Of a stretch of 64,000 nt of DNA, positions 35,045 to 45,833 are shown one piece after another. The DNA lies in contig KE546973.1 of assembly GCA_000442125.1 (NCBI GenBank), positions 558,001-622,000 of the forward strand. The letters run 5' to 3'. How positions within the stretch are numbered: position 1 is the stretch's first letter; every line of letters begins with the position of its first letter. A program made the translations under genes and the position numbers. The DNA is from Opeltia flavorubescens (taxonomy: Eukaryota > Ascomycota > Lecanoromycetes > Teloschistales > Teloschistaceae). Under the pieces are notes generated by a model that saw only the letters and a program-made list of their open reading frames with translations, was not told the origin of the DNA and searched no databases.

Positions 35045-38044
35045 ATGGAGACGTTGGAAGCTCGCTTGCAATCATTCAACGTCGGGCATGCCAATAATAA
35101 GAAGAGAAATTCCAATTTGAAGGGCGGCGCGGGCAAACTGAAATGGCCACACAAAAATCCAACTCCTGCGCAAGTAAGCAATTCGGCCCCGACAATTTCG
35201 GGTGGGCTTTCTCTGACAATGCCCAGCTGGCCAGAGCAGGGTTTTACTACAAACCGAAGTCCTTAACGCCTGATAATACAACCTGTTACTTGTGTCACAG
35301 CAATCTCGATGGCTGGGAGGAGGATGACGATGCCGTTGGCGAACATATCAAGCTCTCGCCAGGTTGTGGCTGGGCGACCATTGCACGCATTGAGCAGGAC
35401 ATCGAGGGAGGCAGTCAAGAGCAAGAAAACCCAATGGATGAAAGTCTCGTAAATGCGCGGAAAATGACCTTTGGCACCATGTGGCCACATGAGAACAAGA
35501 GAGGGTGGCTCTGTAAGACACAGAAGGTAGCGTTATTTCCTATGATTTCAGACGTCCAAGCTGAAGATTTCTGCATCAGATGGCTGAGGCGGGATGGTAT
35601 TACTGCCCCACTACGGAAAGTGAGGACTTCGTCAAGTGCTGCTATTGCAGCTTGGGCTTAGATGGCTGGGAACCTAAGGATGATCCCTAGTAAGTCACTC
35701 TCTGCGAAACATGAAAATCTTATTGACGGCTTGCAGTAAGGAACATCAGAGGAGATCTCCTGACTGCTTGTTCTTCGCGCTGTCTAAGTCTAACAGTAAG
35801 AAAATTGTGCGGGGAAAGAAAGGTCGCGCATCCAAGGCTTCTCGAATGTCTTCGCAGTCCAACATTACAACAGCTTCAAACGATATTTCCATGGTTGATG
35901 TAGACATGCAAGAGCGGACGTCAATCTTGGGGCAGGAGTCTGAAATGGTTGTAACATCCAAGCCTATGAAAGGCGTAGAGAAGGGGTCAAAGGGAAAGAA
36001 GGGAGCTCCGAAGTCGACGCGAAAGCCCTCGAACTTTGGGCAAGATGAAGCTCTGGTGGACAGTATTGATATTGAAACTGAGGATGATGATTTTAAGGTT
36101 AAGACTCAACAAGGACCACAGCGAGTAAGGAACGCAAAGAAAAGAAAAAGCGATGAGATGAGCATTGATGAAGGCAGCACACAAGCTGATCTTCAGGTCG
36201 ATCGTTCACGGCAATCGCCACCCACAAAACGGCGAGCTACTAGAAGTAGCGTCTCGCATCCATACAAAGCGGGTGACTCGTCTTTGGCTGCCCCTCAAGA
36301 CAATCAATCCTACATGTCAGATACCGAGAACATGGAAATGCAGTCAAATCCAATATCCAAAAAGGGCGCAAAGGGTCAGAGTAAAAGAGGTTTGTCTTCA
36401 GTGCGGAATGTGTCAACGACATCGACAGCTTCGAAGGCGTCATTGAGAGCCACGCTCCCAGATGATGAAGAGATCGATGCGGCTCTGGAAGCAGATCTAG
36501 CAAGGCCTCTAACAGATGATGAAGTCGAACACGATCCACCAACAGTTCCAAAAACCAAGTCTCGGCGGCTGACGAGGACTAGACCAGGATCCAGGAATGT
36601 TACTGCTTCGACCGCTCCAGTTCGAAGAGCTACGAGAGCCAGCGCAATAAGTGCGGAAGGCGAAAGCATGATTAGTGTGAACGTCCCAGCATATGACCCA
36701 AACGACGAAAACGTCGAAGGACCAAAGACTATTGAGATTGCTCTGACCGCGATAGACAATGCCAAAGAGGAAATCATTACTGAGACAGACAAGCAAAAGT
36801 CCTCTAAGGCGAAGACGCGCGGTAGGGCGCCTTCAAAAGCAAACAAAATGGCAAGAAAAGACGTTGAAGCAGTTGACGATGCCCGTGACTTAGTTGAGAT
36901 ACAAGGAATCCAACAGGAACCTTCAATCACTAAGTCATCGACAAAGGATCAAGCCAGCTCTCAGAAGTCAGAAAATTATCCAGAGAAGATATCCCGGGTA
37001 TCAGAAGTATCACTGGGAGGCACCGTGGATGACGAAGCAGCCGAATTAAATAGCTCAGGACTTATTCCTGCCGGGGTCAACGAAGGCTCTGCTACAGAGA
37101 CTCATGCCCCTAAGACAGATCAAAGTCGCGCCAGGAAGGCCGGCAGGCCACGCAACGCCGTGGCAAAGAAAGGCAAAGGGGTAAAGAAAGGTATTGCTGC
37201 CAATCGTAAACATAATGAGGAACTACAAACAAGCGCAGAGTCTACCGAAGGGAACAATCCTATTGTTGTGGCTGTCAGCATTAAGATCCCTGATATTCAA
37301 AAAAGCACAGGGGAGCCAACGATACCAGAAGTTCAAATAGAGGAGGACGTGATCCTAAAGAAAGAGAGCGAGCAAGCATCCGTATCTCAGGCAGCGAGCA
37401 AAATACCTCCGTTAGAGAAAGCACCCATTGAGGGCACGTTGCCAACCGAGAGTCTACCAGTGACCGCAGATGAAGTCCAAATCGCGGTTGGGATAGCCAC
37501 GCCTGCAGATTCCCAGGGTCAGGATGAGAGCCAAAAGACCCCTGTACAGTCTTCATCGCCACATATACAGAGGCCTTCGGTCCAGACGACTCCCAAGATG
37601 GTGACATCACCTCAGTCATCAGACGCCGAGAATCAACCTCCGTCGTCTCGGCCATCTGCTCTCCGACCTCCACTGTTAGCTCAGACACCATCAAAGTCTC
37701 GAACTGTTCGAGTACCATTAGCTACGACCACGCCAATGGCTTCTCCTTCGAAGCAGAATATACCCCGCCTTCAATCAACTCTACCTTGGGAGTCCATAGA
37801 TTTCGAAAGAATATTCAATTCTCCTTCTACTACAAAAGAAAACTTCCTTGAAAGTGGGTTTGGAGGCAAAAAACCAGGTTTGTCAAGCCCGGAGAAGAAT
37901 CTGAGCGTAGAAGAATGGATACGATGGAATGCAAGACGAGGGGAAGAAAAGCTACGTGAAGACTGCGAGAAGTTAGTAGGCAGGTTCGAAGACGAGGGTG
38001 TAAGGGCACTGAAGACGCTTGAGGGCATTGTATGTATAGAATAG
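35045..38044 (+). CDS. BIR1: Chromosomal passenger protein Bir1 (survivin homologue)
   Basis: Bir1 targets the Aurora B complex to centromeres and the spindle midzone. Four exons (35045-35173, 35227-35526, 35580-35689 and 35737-38044) encode 948 residues; yeast Bir1 has 954. Exon 1 gives the conserved METLEARLQSF and KLKWPHKNPTPAQ. The first BIR repeat reads AGFYYKP, CYLCHSNLDGWEEDDDAVGE and H-x6-C. The second, split by an intron, reads AEAGWYYCPTTESEDFVKC, CYCSLGLDGWEPKDDPYKEH and SPDC. Both keep the C-x2-C...H...C zinc ligands. The remaining 700 or so residues are Lys/Ser-rich and disordered, with SP/TP sites (TTPMASPSK) for mitotic kinases. They end in a helix starting EKNLSVEEWIRWNARRGEEK, probably the partner-binding segment. 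Fungal two-BIR architecture is clear. Confidence 0.92.
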
Positions 38045-38162
38045 GCTTGAGAGCAATTGGCTTCGGGTTTAGTCTTGGGCCTAGGATATTATGTGTACAG
38101 AATTTGGACATGAACGGCGAATTGAAGGAGTTCTCATCATTCCTGAAAGGTCCATTCCGTAA

Positions 38163-38750
38163 TCAATTTTTGATGGCGACAGCATTTGCATGAATCCGCA
38201 TCCCCAAGCCAACGTTGACCAAAAAACTAAATACAACGATGAATATCGCGAGCATTATCAGCCTTGGATCAACACCCTCGAAAGAGCCTTCAACCCATTT
38301 TCTCACACCAACAGTAGCAGTGTTCCTTCCTTTCCCATCAGCAACGGAGCAGTTTCTTCCGATTACCACCTCACATCCCTTCGGCCCGCATTCCTCATGT
38401 CGTCTCCTCCTTTCCATCAACCTTTTTACTTCTCCACTCTTGCTCAAACAAAATGCGGCGTCCGTCTTGAGTATGCATTGCTTCTGCGGGCAAGGCAGAC
38501 CTCGAATGTGTCGATCGATCAGCCAGGCAACCTTCAATTCCATGGAGGTGTCGACAAGCCGGTAGAACTTTCGAGAGGTATGCTTCAAGGAGAGGGCATC
38601 GGGGTAGGGTAGATGAGGAAGGATCAGGGAATATAATTCTTCGGGAATGGTGGAGAGGGATGGAGAGCTTTCAGAGGATGGAGATGGAAGAGCACATGTT
38701 GTAAGATCTGAGAAGATGTATTCGAAAGACGGTTGCTTTTTTAAAGGCAT
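38163..38750 (-). CDS. F-box-like protein with C-terminal membrane helix
   Basis: A single exon of 195 residues. An F-box-like segment spans about residues 33-70 (IPEELYSLILPHLPYPDALS, LKHTSRKFYRLVDT). It is followed by a cysteine-bearing region (LPCPQKQC, AFCLSKSGE, EECGPKGC, GRNC) as in many small fungal F-box proteins, possibly zinc-binding. The C terminus has one strong hydrophobic helix (LIMLAIFIVVFSFLVNVGLG) and a short polar tail, suggesting a tail-anchored membrane protein. It would act as a substrate receptor of an SCF ligase if the F-box is functional; the target is unknown. The ATG was checked on the minus strand. An opposite-strand frame overlapping it is a shadow. It converges with BIR1. 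Confidence 0.65.
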   Translation of the reverse strand: MPLKKQPSFEYIFSDLTTCALPSPSSESSPSLSTIPEELYSLILPHLPYPDALSLKHTSRKFYRLVDTSMELKVAWLIDRHIRGLPCPQKQCILKTDAAFCLSKSGEVKRLMERRRRHEECGPKGCEVVIGRNCSVADGKGRNTATVGVRKWVEGSFEGVDPRLIMLAIFIVVFSFLVNVGLGMRIHANAVAIKN

Positions 38751-39224
38751 TGCTTGACTGGAGAAGAGAACAATGGAAGAAATACGATGAAGAGATTAAA
38801 AAAAGATAGAAACTATCGATATATTTGGACATTGTCGCTGCCTGGATCAATATTGACGGGATGGAAATTGACACGTTGCAGACGCATTTGTAGCACATCC
38901 AGACTAGTACCTACATTCTTCGTCAATAGCTACTAGATGCATTGATTGCTTTAATTATATCTTGTTGATGTAGGGATTTGACAAACTGTCACCATAGATT
39001 CTGTCTCGATGTCAACCATGGACCTAGCCTCCCAATGAAGTTAGCCGTCGGAGGAAGCTCCACCTATTGCATCATTATCACCGTTTCCGATGACGATGAC
39101 CCTCTCCCGCTATTCTACGCTATTCATATCTCTCAGGTACACTCCTAGATCATTGTAATCTGACTCAGGTAAGCACTTTTTCTTCCTGCATACCCTCTCC
39201 CTTGGTTCGATCTACACAAATCCA
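38751..39224. other. Divergent intergenic region before bli-3
   Basis: About 470 bp between the F-box gene and the bli-3 frame. It is AT-rich on the left, with a C/T-rich leader from about 39165 on the right. No gene was recognised. Confidence 0.5.
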
Positions 39225-39386
39225 ATGAGCACTGCCTTGTGTTTCCCAAGACATTCACTCAGCATAATTACCCCACGTCTGCTTGCGCCATCACTGTCTT
39301 CGAGGCTAATATCACCTACAACTTTCTTCAGGATCACTAGCAGGACACAACCTCGAGCTCTTTTCAAAACTTGCACATCAACGAAG

Positions 39387-40147
39387 ATGTCGTTCAGCAA
39401 TGCAGATACCGGCTCCAAGCCAGCTGACCCATATAAGGCCGCCAACATGGATGCGCCTNAGCTAAAGGAGAAGGTCGAGAACCTGGTCAGCTTTATTGAT
39501 TCATGCAAGTTCGGCATGATGACCACCAGAGTCGAAAGCACCGGTGGCTTAGCCTCAAGATGTATGGCATTGGCTGGCAAGGTACGTTGAACAATACGCC
39601 GCGTTTACTGGGTCTCATGAATTCTTCTTGTGGGTCTGATGTTCGGTATCGAATATTAGGAGGGCGGCGGCGTCGATCTCCTTTTCCACACCAACACTGA
39701 ATCCGGTAAAACCGACGACCTGAAATCCGACGATACCATCAACATCGCCTTCCTTGACAGCAGCGGCCAATGGGCCTCTATCAGCGGCCAAGCCACCATT
39801 GAGACTGACCGTGAAATAATCCGAAAATATTATTCGCCTACCCTCAAGGCTTGGCTTGGTGACTTGGGTGATGGTAAGCATGACGGTGGACCAGAGGACC
39901 CTCGCATTGGCGTCATCAAGGTTCATTCGAAGACGGCGACGTATGCGGTCAATTCAAAGACTTTGCTTGGACGGGGTTACGAGGTTGCGAAGGGTACGGT
40001 CACAGGCGAATCCGCAAGTGTGAACAAGCTCAGAGAGCTTACTGAGGAGGACTTGCAAGAATGTAAGACTCCCCATCCGAGGATGAATGGTAATTGTAAG
40101 AGATGAGCTGACCGAGTTATCTTCTAACAGGGCGTAAGACCAATTGA
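39387..40147 (+). CDS. bli-3: BLI-3-like flavin-fold (pyridoxamine oxidase-like) protein
   Basis: A member of the split-barrel, FMN-binding, general-stress/pyridoxamine-phosphate-oxidase-like family named after the blue-light-induced Neurospora gene bli-3. Its enzymatic role is not established. Exons 39387-39581, 39660-40062 and 40131-40147 give 204 residues. Signatures: PADPYKAAN, LVSFIDSCKFGMMTTR, GGGVDLLFHTNTESGKTDDL, NIAFLDSSGQWASISGQA and YYSPTLKAWLGDLGDG. It ends EEDLQEWRKTN, where the last exon supplies only five residues. Base 39459 is an N (codon nag; Lys, Gln or Glu unless it is T). The frame is open upstream to an ATG at 39225. That start would add 54 residues with eight Arg/Lys and no acid, a likely mitochondrial presequence. 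Confidence 0.87.
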
Positions 40148-40371
40148 GGCCATACAAAGCAGTGAGAAAAGCTTCATATTTCAGCCTTCGATAAAGAAAA
40201 CGTTGAATTGCTGTACATAACTCTTTGCCAGATAGCTTTCAAGAAGCCAGAGTCCAGCAACCTCGGTTGTCAGACATTTAGCGAAAATTCTCAAACATGG
40301 CAATCACAGATGCTTCGAGATTCTTCAGCATCACACCATGTTCGTAGCTTCGTGATAATCATCTCAATTGC

Positions 40372-41142
40372 TCATTCCAGCTTGTCCAGACTTTCCAGCC
40401 TGCTCAGAACAACCTGCTTGCTCGTCTCCTCAATCTCACCAGCCAGGAACACCTCATCTAGAATGGCGTAAACCTGATCCCTGTTAGCCATTCATCCATG
40501 CGTCTCACGAACCAAACCCGCTCCCCCTTAATCCCATCTAACCTTCCCCTCATCTTCCATCCCAGTTTTAACCTTCCCCCTATCACCCCAAACAAACAGC
40601 AACATACCTTATAGAAATTAAACACCAAGTCCAGTTCACACACATTCCCAAAGAATTGATCCAGTACCTCGACGAAGAAATGTATGGCCTCCAGATACGC
40701 CAGCTCGTTATCGTTGGCGTCGACGCAGACGCAGAAGAAAAGCCCCGCGTAGCGCCGGTAGACAATCTTCAGGTTCCGGAACTCAACGAAGTTGGATTGA
40801 TGCTTTTGATCTCGAGGGGCGATCAGGCGGTGGACCTAGGCGGGAACGTTAGAGGAAATAGTGGATGATGTGTGTGATGCTGCTTGGGATTGAGGACGGA
40901 AGGAACGAACCTCGCCTTTGAGTTTGACTTTTTCTTCATCCTACAACTTTATGTTAGAGTTCAATTGCCCTTTGAGATGAATTAGTACTGGGAACAGAGC
41001 AAAGACGTACACTGTATGGTGCGTACCATTTCGCCAAGCGGGTTTTACCCCTTTCGACCCGTTAGCCTAGACATTGTGTAAATTTTGTGAGTGTTATGGG
41101 AAATTACTGGCGATTCTGGATGAGTATGAACGAGAGCACCAT
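40372..41142 (-). CDS. APS2: AP-2 adaptor complex sigma subunit
   Basis: The small sigma chain of the AP-2 clathrin adaptor, binding dileucine cargo signals at the plasma membrane. Five exons on the minus strand (41142-41108, 41050-41011, 40940-40911, 40835-40608 and 40473-40372) encode 144 residues, the standard length. The sequence is highly conserved: [79 protein letters not shown] and [20 protein letters not shown]. The first intron ends at CGAAAG rather than the TAG 16 nt upstream; using that TAG would give a stop after a few codons. A CTAAC branch site lies just before the used acceptor. AP-2 rather than AP-1 or AP-3 is called from [19 protein letters not shown] and the absent C-terminal extension. 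No complete exon set is visible as one frame. Confidence 0.93.
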
Positions 41143-41798
41143 TTGGAAAAGCGCCGCGACGTTTTGCGTTTGTGGAGACCATAGAGGATAGCGAAAACTG
41201 GAGTCAACGAAGGAATAGCTATTGCGGAGATAATGAATGCTTGTTCGGTCTTTACCGTATCCGAACCATTAAATCGGTGACTTAGCTCATGTGAATAATA
41301 CGCCCACACAAGATGGCAAGGTCACTCAATATTATGCAGTAAAAAATGATATCAAAATCTCGTTTGCGCTGCTGAGCTAAGTATGCTAAGTCCATTTGTC
41401 CTTCTCCACCTCCCCTTCACTTTGAAGAAGTCGACCTAATTAAATATAAACAAAAAACATTACGAAGATACGACACTAGGTCTCCAATCCAATCATATCT
41501 TCCTGATTCCATATCAGCAACCACGCCTCGCTAGATCAGCAATATTCCCCGTCGTTCGGCATATAATCGGCCAGCTCATACCCAAAACCCCTCTTCGAAG
41601 AAAAACTGAAAGTCAAAGTATATGACAGGAAGCAAAGATCTCTCAAAGCCAGCCGTCCAAACAGAGGGAAGGATACAGATAGCTTATATGAAGAGCCTGC
41701 CCCATTAGAAATTAGAAAATAGTGATAAATGGCATGATCAACATCAAAGGGGTATAGAGCAAATGCGTTTGAAGAATCGAATAGGATATGGCTTTTCA
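41143..41798. other. Intergenic between APS2 and the SUN gene
   Basis: About 650 bp between two minus-strand genes. It holds the APS2 promoter and the 3' flank of the SUN gene. The frame at 41536-41799 lies directly downstream of the SUN stop and has no features. Confidence 0.5.
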
Positions 41799-43518
41799 TC
41801 AGAAGAGGACAAAAACAGCAGCGAAAGCTGTGAGACCTAATAATGCCACGGTCACCTGTTTGTAACCGGCACTGCTTGGGGTCTGAGACTGAGGCGTGAT
41901 TGGTGCGGTGGTTGCCGCGGTACCGCTGCTCTTTGAAGCAGAAGACGAGATAGACGCAGAACCAACCGCTGATCCACTGGCGGTGGTCATGGTTGCGGTG
42001 CTGTTATCAGCAAAGACGTGAGGCCTATATGAATATTTGAGAGGCTTGGGCGACGCTTCCTTAATATGCTCTGGATAAGGTTGGCTCGTATACGTTGAAA
42101 CCGGAGACGAGGATGTGCTTGTCGAGGTAGAGCTTGATGACGAAGAAGATGACGCCGGCAACGACAACGATGCGGACGATGATGACGGACTGGGAGTTGG
42201 GGTCGGCGTCGGCGTCGGAGTAGGAGTTGGAGTAGGCGACGGCGTAGGGAGTTCCTCGATCGACGTTGTTGGGGTCGGTGTTGGAGACGGTGTTTCTTCA
42301 ATTTCTGACGAGGTAGTGCTGGTACTTGAGGAAGAGGACGAACTGGGCGGTGGTGGAGGTGGTGCAGGATGCGAGGATGGTGGTGGAGGTGCCGGATTCT
42401 GATCGCCATTCTGTGACCCGTTGTCCCCAGAGCCACCACCACCACCATTGCCACCATTTCCACCGACTTCGGAGATGACGAACTTAGCTGAACCCCCAGC
42501 AGGCACAGTTACCACGCAAGACACCGCACCACCTGCACCCGTGGAACCGCCTCCACCGACTAATTCATTGACTCCATGTTGAGATGGGTCGATGGCACAT
42601 GGAAGCCCATTGCAGCCATCTCCGTCGCAGACAATTTCGATTCCAAATGTTGGCTTCTCGTCTCGGAACGGAGTGGCCGGTTCCAGGTAAATAGGGTTCC
42701 ATCCTAGCTTGATGAAGGTTTCACCGCCATCGACGGCATTGCCACCAAGTACATAAGGAGCCCAGTTGCCGCGCGGCTTCTCGACTGAGCCCCAGATACA
42801 ACCCTCTTCAGTCGTGACGCCAGGGGGGTTGACGTAAAAGCTAAAGATGATGTTAGGTCTTGATGCTTGAATGACAGCATTTGTACTCACTGTGCAGCTG
42901 TGCCCGCCCAGTATTCCGGGCCTGGAATAGCGAGCGTGGCCGAATTTTCCACCATGGTGGGGATAAGCATAGCTTCATTGCCTGGAAGAACAGTTTGACA
43001 GATCGCAACGTTGCCGGAAGCTTTATTGTGGCAACCAACGTTCCCAGTGCCATCAACACAATAGGGCCTATTGGGGAACGGTTTTTTGACATTCCCATCC
43101 TCGTCGCAAAAAAGTCCCCCGTTCTATAAGAGGTCAATATGCGTCCTCAAGATAGCGCGGATAAGCTCACCATTGACTGTGGGTAAGTATATGAGGTTGC
43201 CCTGGGATCCCACTGCATTGAGAGTTGCCCAGGAGGGCAGGCATAAGGGCAATATCCGCCGGGCTCGCAGCATTGATCAGGGCTCATAGCCCAGCCTCCA
43301 TTAGAAGAGCCAGCTACTGATACCAACCCAGCATCTTCCGGAAATTGGCACTGGCCAGTCCGTTTCTTAACTACTCCACTCTCAGGAGCGGACATGGCTC
43401 GTCCTTTATGATGAAGGTGTCGGTGTTCGAGGCCTCTGAGGTGGGCAGCACCATGCTTGGCTGCGAAGGTTGAGGCACTGCTAGCAATAACAGTCGCAAG
43501 GATAGATTTGATCTTCAT
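41799..43518 (-). CDS. SUN-family cell-wall protein (GH132), probably GPI-anchored
   Basis: SUN proteins (Sim1/Uth1/Nca3/Sun4, Aspergillus SunA) bind or cut beta-1,3-glucan and act in septation and wall remodelling. Three exons on the minus strand (43518-43171, 43123-42891 and 42840-41799) give 540 residues. A signal peptide MKIKSILATVIASSASTFA is followed by a His-rich pro-region and a VVKKR Kex2-type site. The SUN domain follows with its many conserved cysteines: CQFPEDAGLVSVAGSSNGGW, PDQCCEPGGYCPYACPPGQ, FCDEDG, PEYWAGTAAHFYVNPPGVTT and CIWGSVEKPRGNWAPYVLGG. From about residue 340 comes a low-complexity Gly, Pro, Ser/Thr and PT-repeat stalk. The C terminus is a hydrophobic VTVALLGLTAFAAVFVLF after small residues, which fits a GPI signal. 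That places it on the cell surface. Confidence 0.88.
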
Positions 43519-44914
43519 GTTGAAGTACGGGTTTTGCTCCTTGCCAATCTTTGGCAGCTACCGGTTGCGCTTTGCGCCCAAGCTGTAGTATTGGCCAGCA
43601 GTCTTGAGAGGTCGTATGTATAGTTTCCTACTGCTCTTCTCCAATTTTTTCAGTCGCCTCGCATGCGCTGGTAAGACTCTAGCTTATGCCGGCGTGACTG
43701 ACAGAACGAGTGTGTCTGAGTGCGAATAACGTGCGATTTCGTGGAATACTGTATTGGTGTAAGAATGTCAATTGCGCGAAATGAAGCAGGCGTGAAAGAG
43801 TGACTGTAACTGAGTTTCGTAATGAACGTAAGCTGCGACAGCAGCAGCGTGGTCGAAGGTTCACGCGTTGGAAGGGGTGTGATGAAGTGCCTTTCTGCGA
43901 TGGCAACGATGCTGAAGAAGTCGAGCCGACAAGCAACGGCGCTAACGTTGGTCGCAATTTCCCCCAGACGGGATCTTCTCCCTCTGTTTTCATTCCAATT
44001 CGCGCGCCATGGAAATTTGCTTCGGCACGCAGCCAATCATGGCTGGATGGCCAGAGCTTAGTCTCCAATCGAGCCTCGACCATCACGTCAAATGTAATTT
44101 CATTTTCTGGCACACCAGCGGCGCCGGCCGTGGACCTGCATTGCCATAGGGTGAGATACCTGGCTTACTCCTTTAGCATGACAATAGGACTTTCATTGCA
44201 TTAACAGCCATTACCAAATTAGTATTAGTGGACTTCTTACCAGATCATAATTGTGAATCGCGACTCAAAATTTTGCCGAATCGCAAACTTTGAACTCAAG
44301 GCGCTGGACGGTCATGAAATAACATGGACCTACCAATCGTTAATCTCCATCTGCATCAGACTGAGGTCTTTTGATCATTGAGAGGATCGAGAGATGATAT
44401 ACGTTCGGAAGATAAAGAGAAGACTATCAGGAATCTGGAACCATACAACGTAGCGTCGAGAAAAAAGACCAATGACGATTTGTTACCGCAGAGAAAGACA
44501 AGACGTGCATAAAGAGAGAGCGAAGAACACTATCAATTCATAATTATAAAAAATAATGTTTAATAATTTGAAAGATAGTATAGAATAGAGGATTATGCCA
44601 CACGATTCACCTCAATTTCTCATAGGAATTGTAAAGCTCATGTTGATCAATACGATGAAATGCTGCCTATGATAATGACTGAGTATTGCTAATGTCTTTC
44701 TGGCATGCTTTGTGTTACAATAATGTCAAGGATAGTAAAGTGCGAAAAGTAAAATACCCGACCCCGCAGCCCCACAAGTTTTTGGTAGCCACAATAGCCC
44801 AATAGCCACATCTGGCACCATAAGATCAATTTCAATCACAAGAAGCTCAATCGTCACCCATTCCCGCCCTTGTGCAGCCTGTGATTCTTCTCCAATCGTA
44901 TCCACCCAACAAAA
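43519..44914. other. Divergent intergenic region, partly AT-rich
   Basis: About 1.4 kb between the SUN gene and SNU23. Overlapping frames on both strands at 43650-44204 have no conserved features. A markedly AT-rich patch lies at about 44530-44600. No repeat or RNA gene was recognised. Confidence 0.5.
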
Positions 44915-45544
44915 ATGTCCAAACCCGAGCGTACCTCCGACACCTCATTCCGAAAGACCTGGGATCGCGCCGAATACGCCCAAAAAGCCGCCGAGCGGGA
45001 AGCCACCGTTAAGGAAGAATCAAAAGCCCGCGCCGAAGCCAAATCCCAAGGCAAAAAATACTACCCTCACGCCTCCACGCCCCCCGACGCCAAAGAAACC
45101 GTATCCCGTCAAGCCCGTTTGGATGTCTCCTCCAACGTCGGCAAAACGACTCTCGTGCCCGCCGGGGCCAGCACCGGCAAACGAGGTCGCGGAGCGGGTT
45201 TCTACTGTCAAGATTGCGATCTGACATTCAAGGACAATCTACAATTCGTTGACCACTTGAATTCGAAGCAACATCTTTCAAATACGGGGCAGAGCGGTGA
45301 GGTAAAGAGGGCAACGTTGGAAGAAGTGAGGGAGAGGCTGGAGTGGTTAGCACAGAGGAAGAGGGAAGAGGCGGAGAGTGCCGAGAAAGTCGTAAATCTG
45401 GGAGAGAGGCTGGAGAAACGAGAAGACGAGATAGAGAGGGAACGGGAAGAGAAGAGGAGGAAGAGGAGAGAAAAGAGGAGGAAGACAGAGGGTGGAGTGG
45501 GTATCAAGGAGGAAGTGGTAGAAGGCAACGGGATCATCTGCTAA
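44915..45544 (+). CDS. SNU23: U4/U6.U5 tri-snRNP zinc-finger protein Snu23
   Basis: Snu23 (ZMAT2 in animals) is a B-complex factor that helps activate the spliceosome near the 5' splice site. A single exon gives 209 residues. The N terminus has SFRKTWDRAEYAQKAAEREA, and a KYYPHASTPPDAKE block precedes the finger. One matrin-type U1-like C2H2 finger reads FYCQDCDLTFKDNLQFVDHL then NSKQHLSN, with Cys-x2-Cys and His-x5-His. A basic/acidic coiled helix (EEVRERLEWLAQRKREEAE) and a Lys/Arg-rich tail follow. The usual short conserved C terminus after the basic helix is weak here. The coding strand is strongly C-rich in the first third and G-rich in the last third. Confidence 0.9.
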   Translation: MSKPERTSDTSFRKTWDRAEYAQKAAEREATVKEESKARAEAKSQGKKYYPHASTPPDAKETVSRQARLDVSSNVGKTTLVPAGASTGKRGRGAGFYCQDCDLTFKDNLQFVDHLNSKQHLSNTGQSGEVKRATLEEVRERLEWLAQRKREEAESAEKVVNLGERLEKREDEIEREREEKRRKRREKRRKTEGGVGIKEEVVEGNGIIC

Positions 45545-45833
45545 CATGGAATCTGGCATATTTTCGATCAGGCGATCATACTACCGACTTTAGGCGTTGC
45601 CTGATGGTCGAGTCTCAGAACACGGTGGCTATGTGGAGCCATTTCACGAAACAATTATTGAACGCCTACACGCAGAGATGAGACACACTGGAAAACAAGA
45701 TTTCTAAAGTTTATACGAAGGGGGTATCTTCCAAAGCCATCCCTACACTCAACGCCAGCATGATGCCCTAGGAACAAGGCAAGGTCTGGAGAATCAAATC
45801 AAATCTAGTTCAGGAGTCAGCCACCATCATCAT
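45545..45833. other. Convergent intergenic region between SNU23 and SPT3
   Basis: About 290 bp that must hold both 3' ends. Nothing else was seen. Confidence 0.45.

Noticed and set aside
35143-35226. ATG at 35143 as the BIR1 start
   Set aside because: That reading runs through the first BIR1 intron; the conserved N-terminal exon 35045-35173 joins cleanly at 35227.
43650-44204. Long overlapping frames on both strands upstream of the SUN gene
   Set aside because: Up to 144 codons, but no conserved block, and the opposite strand is equally open; more likely promoter sequence.
45343-45681. Plus-strand Arg/Glu-rich frame overlapping the end of SNU23
   Set aside because: It is produced by the G/A-rich third of SNU23 read in another frame.
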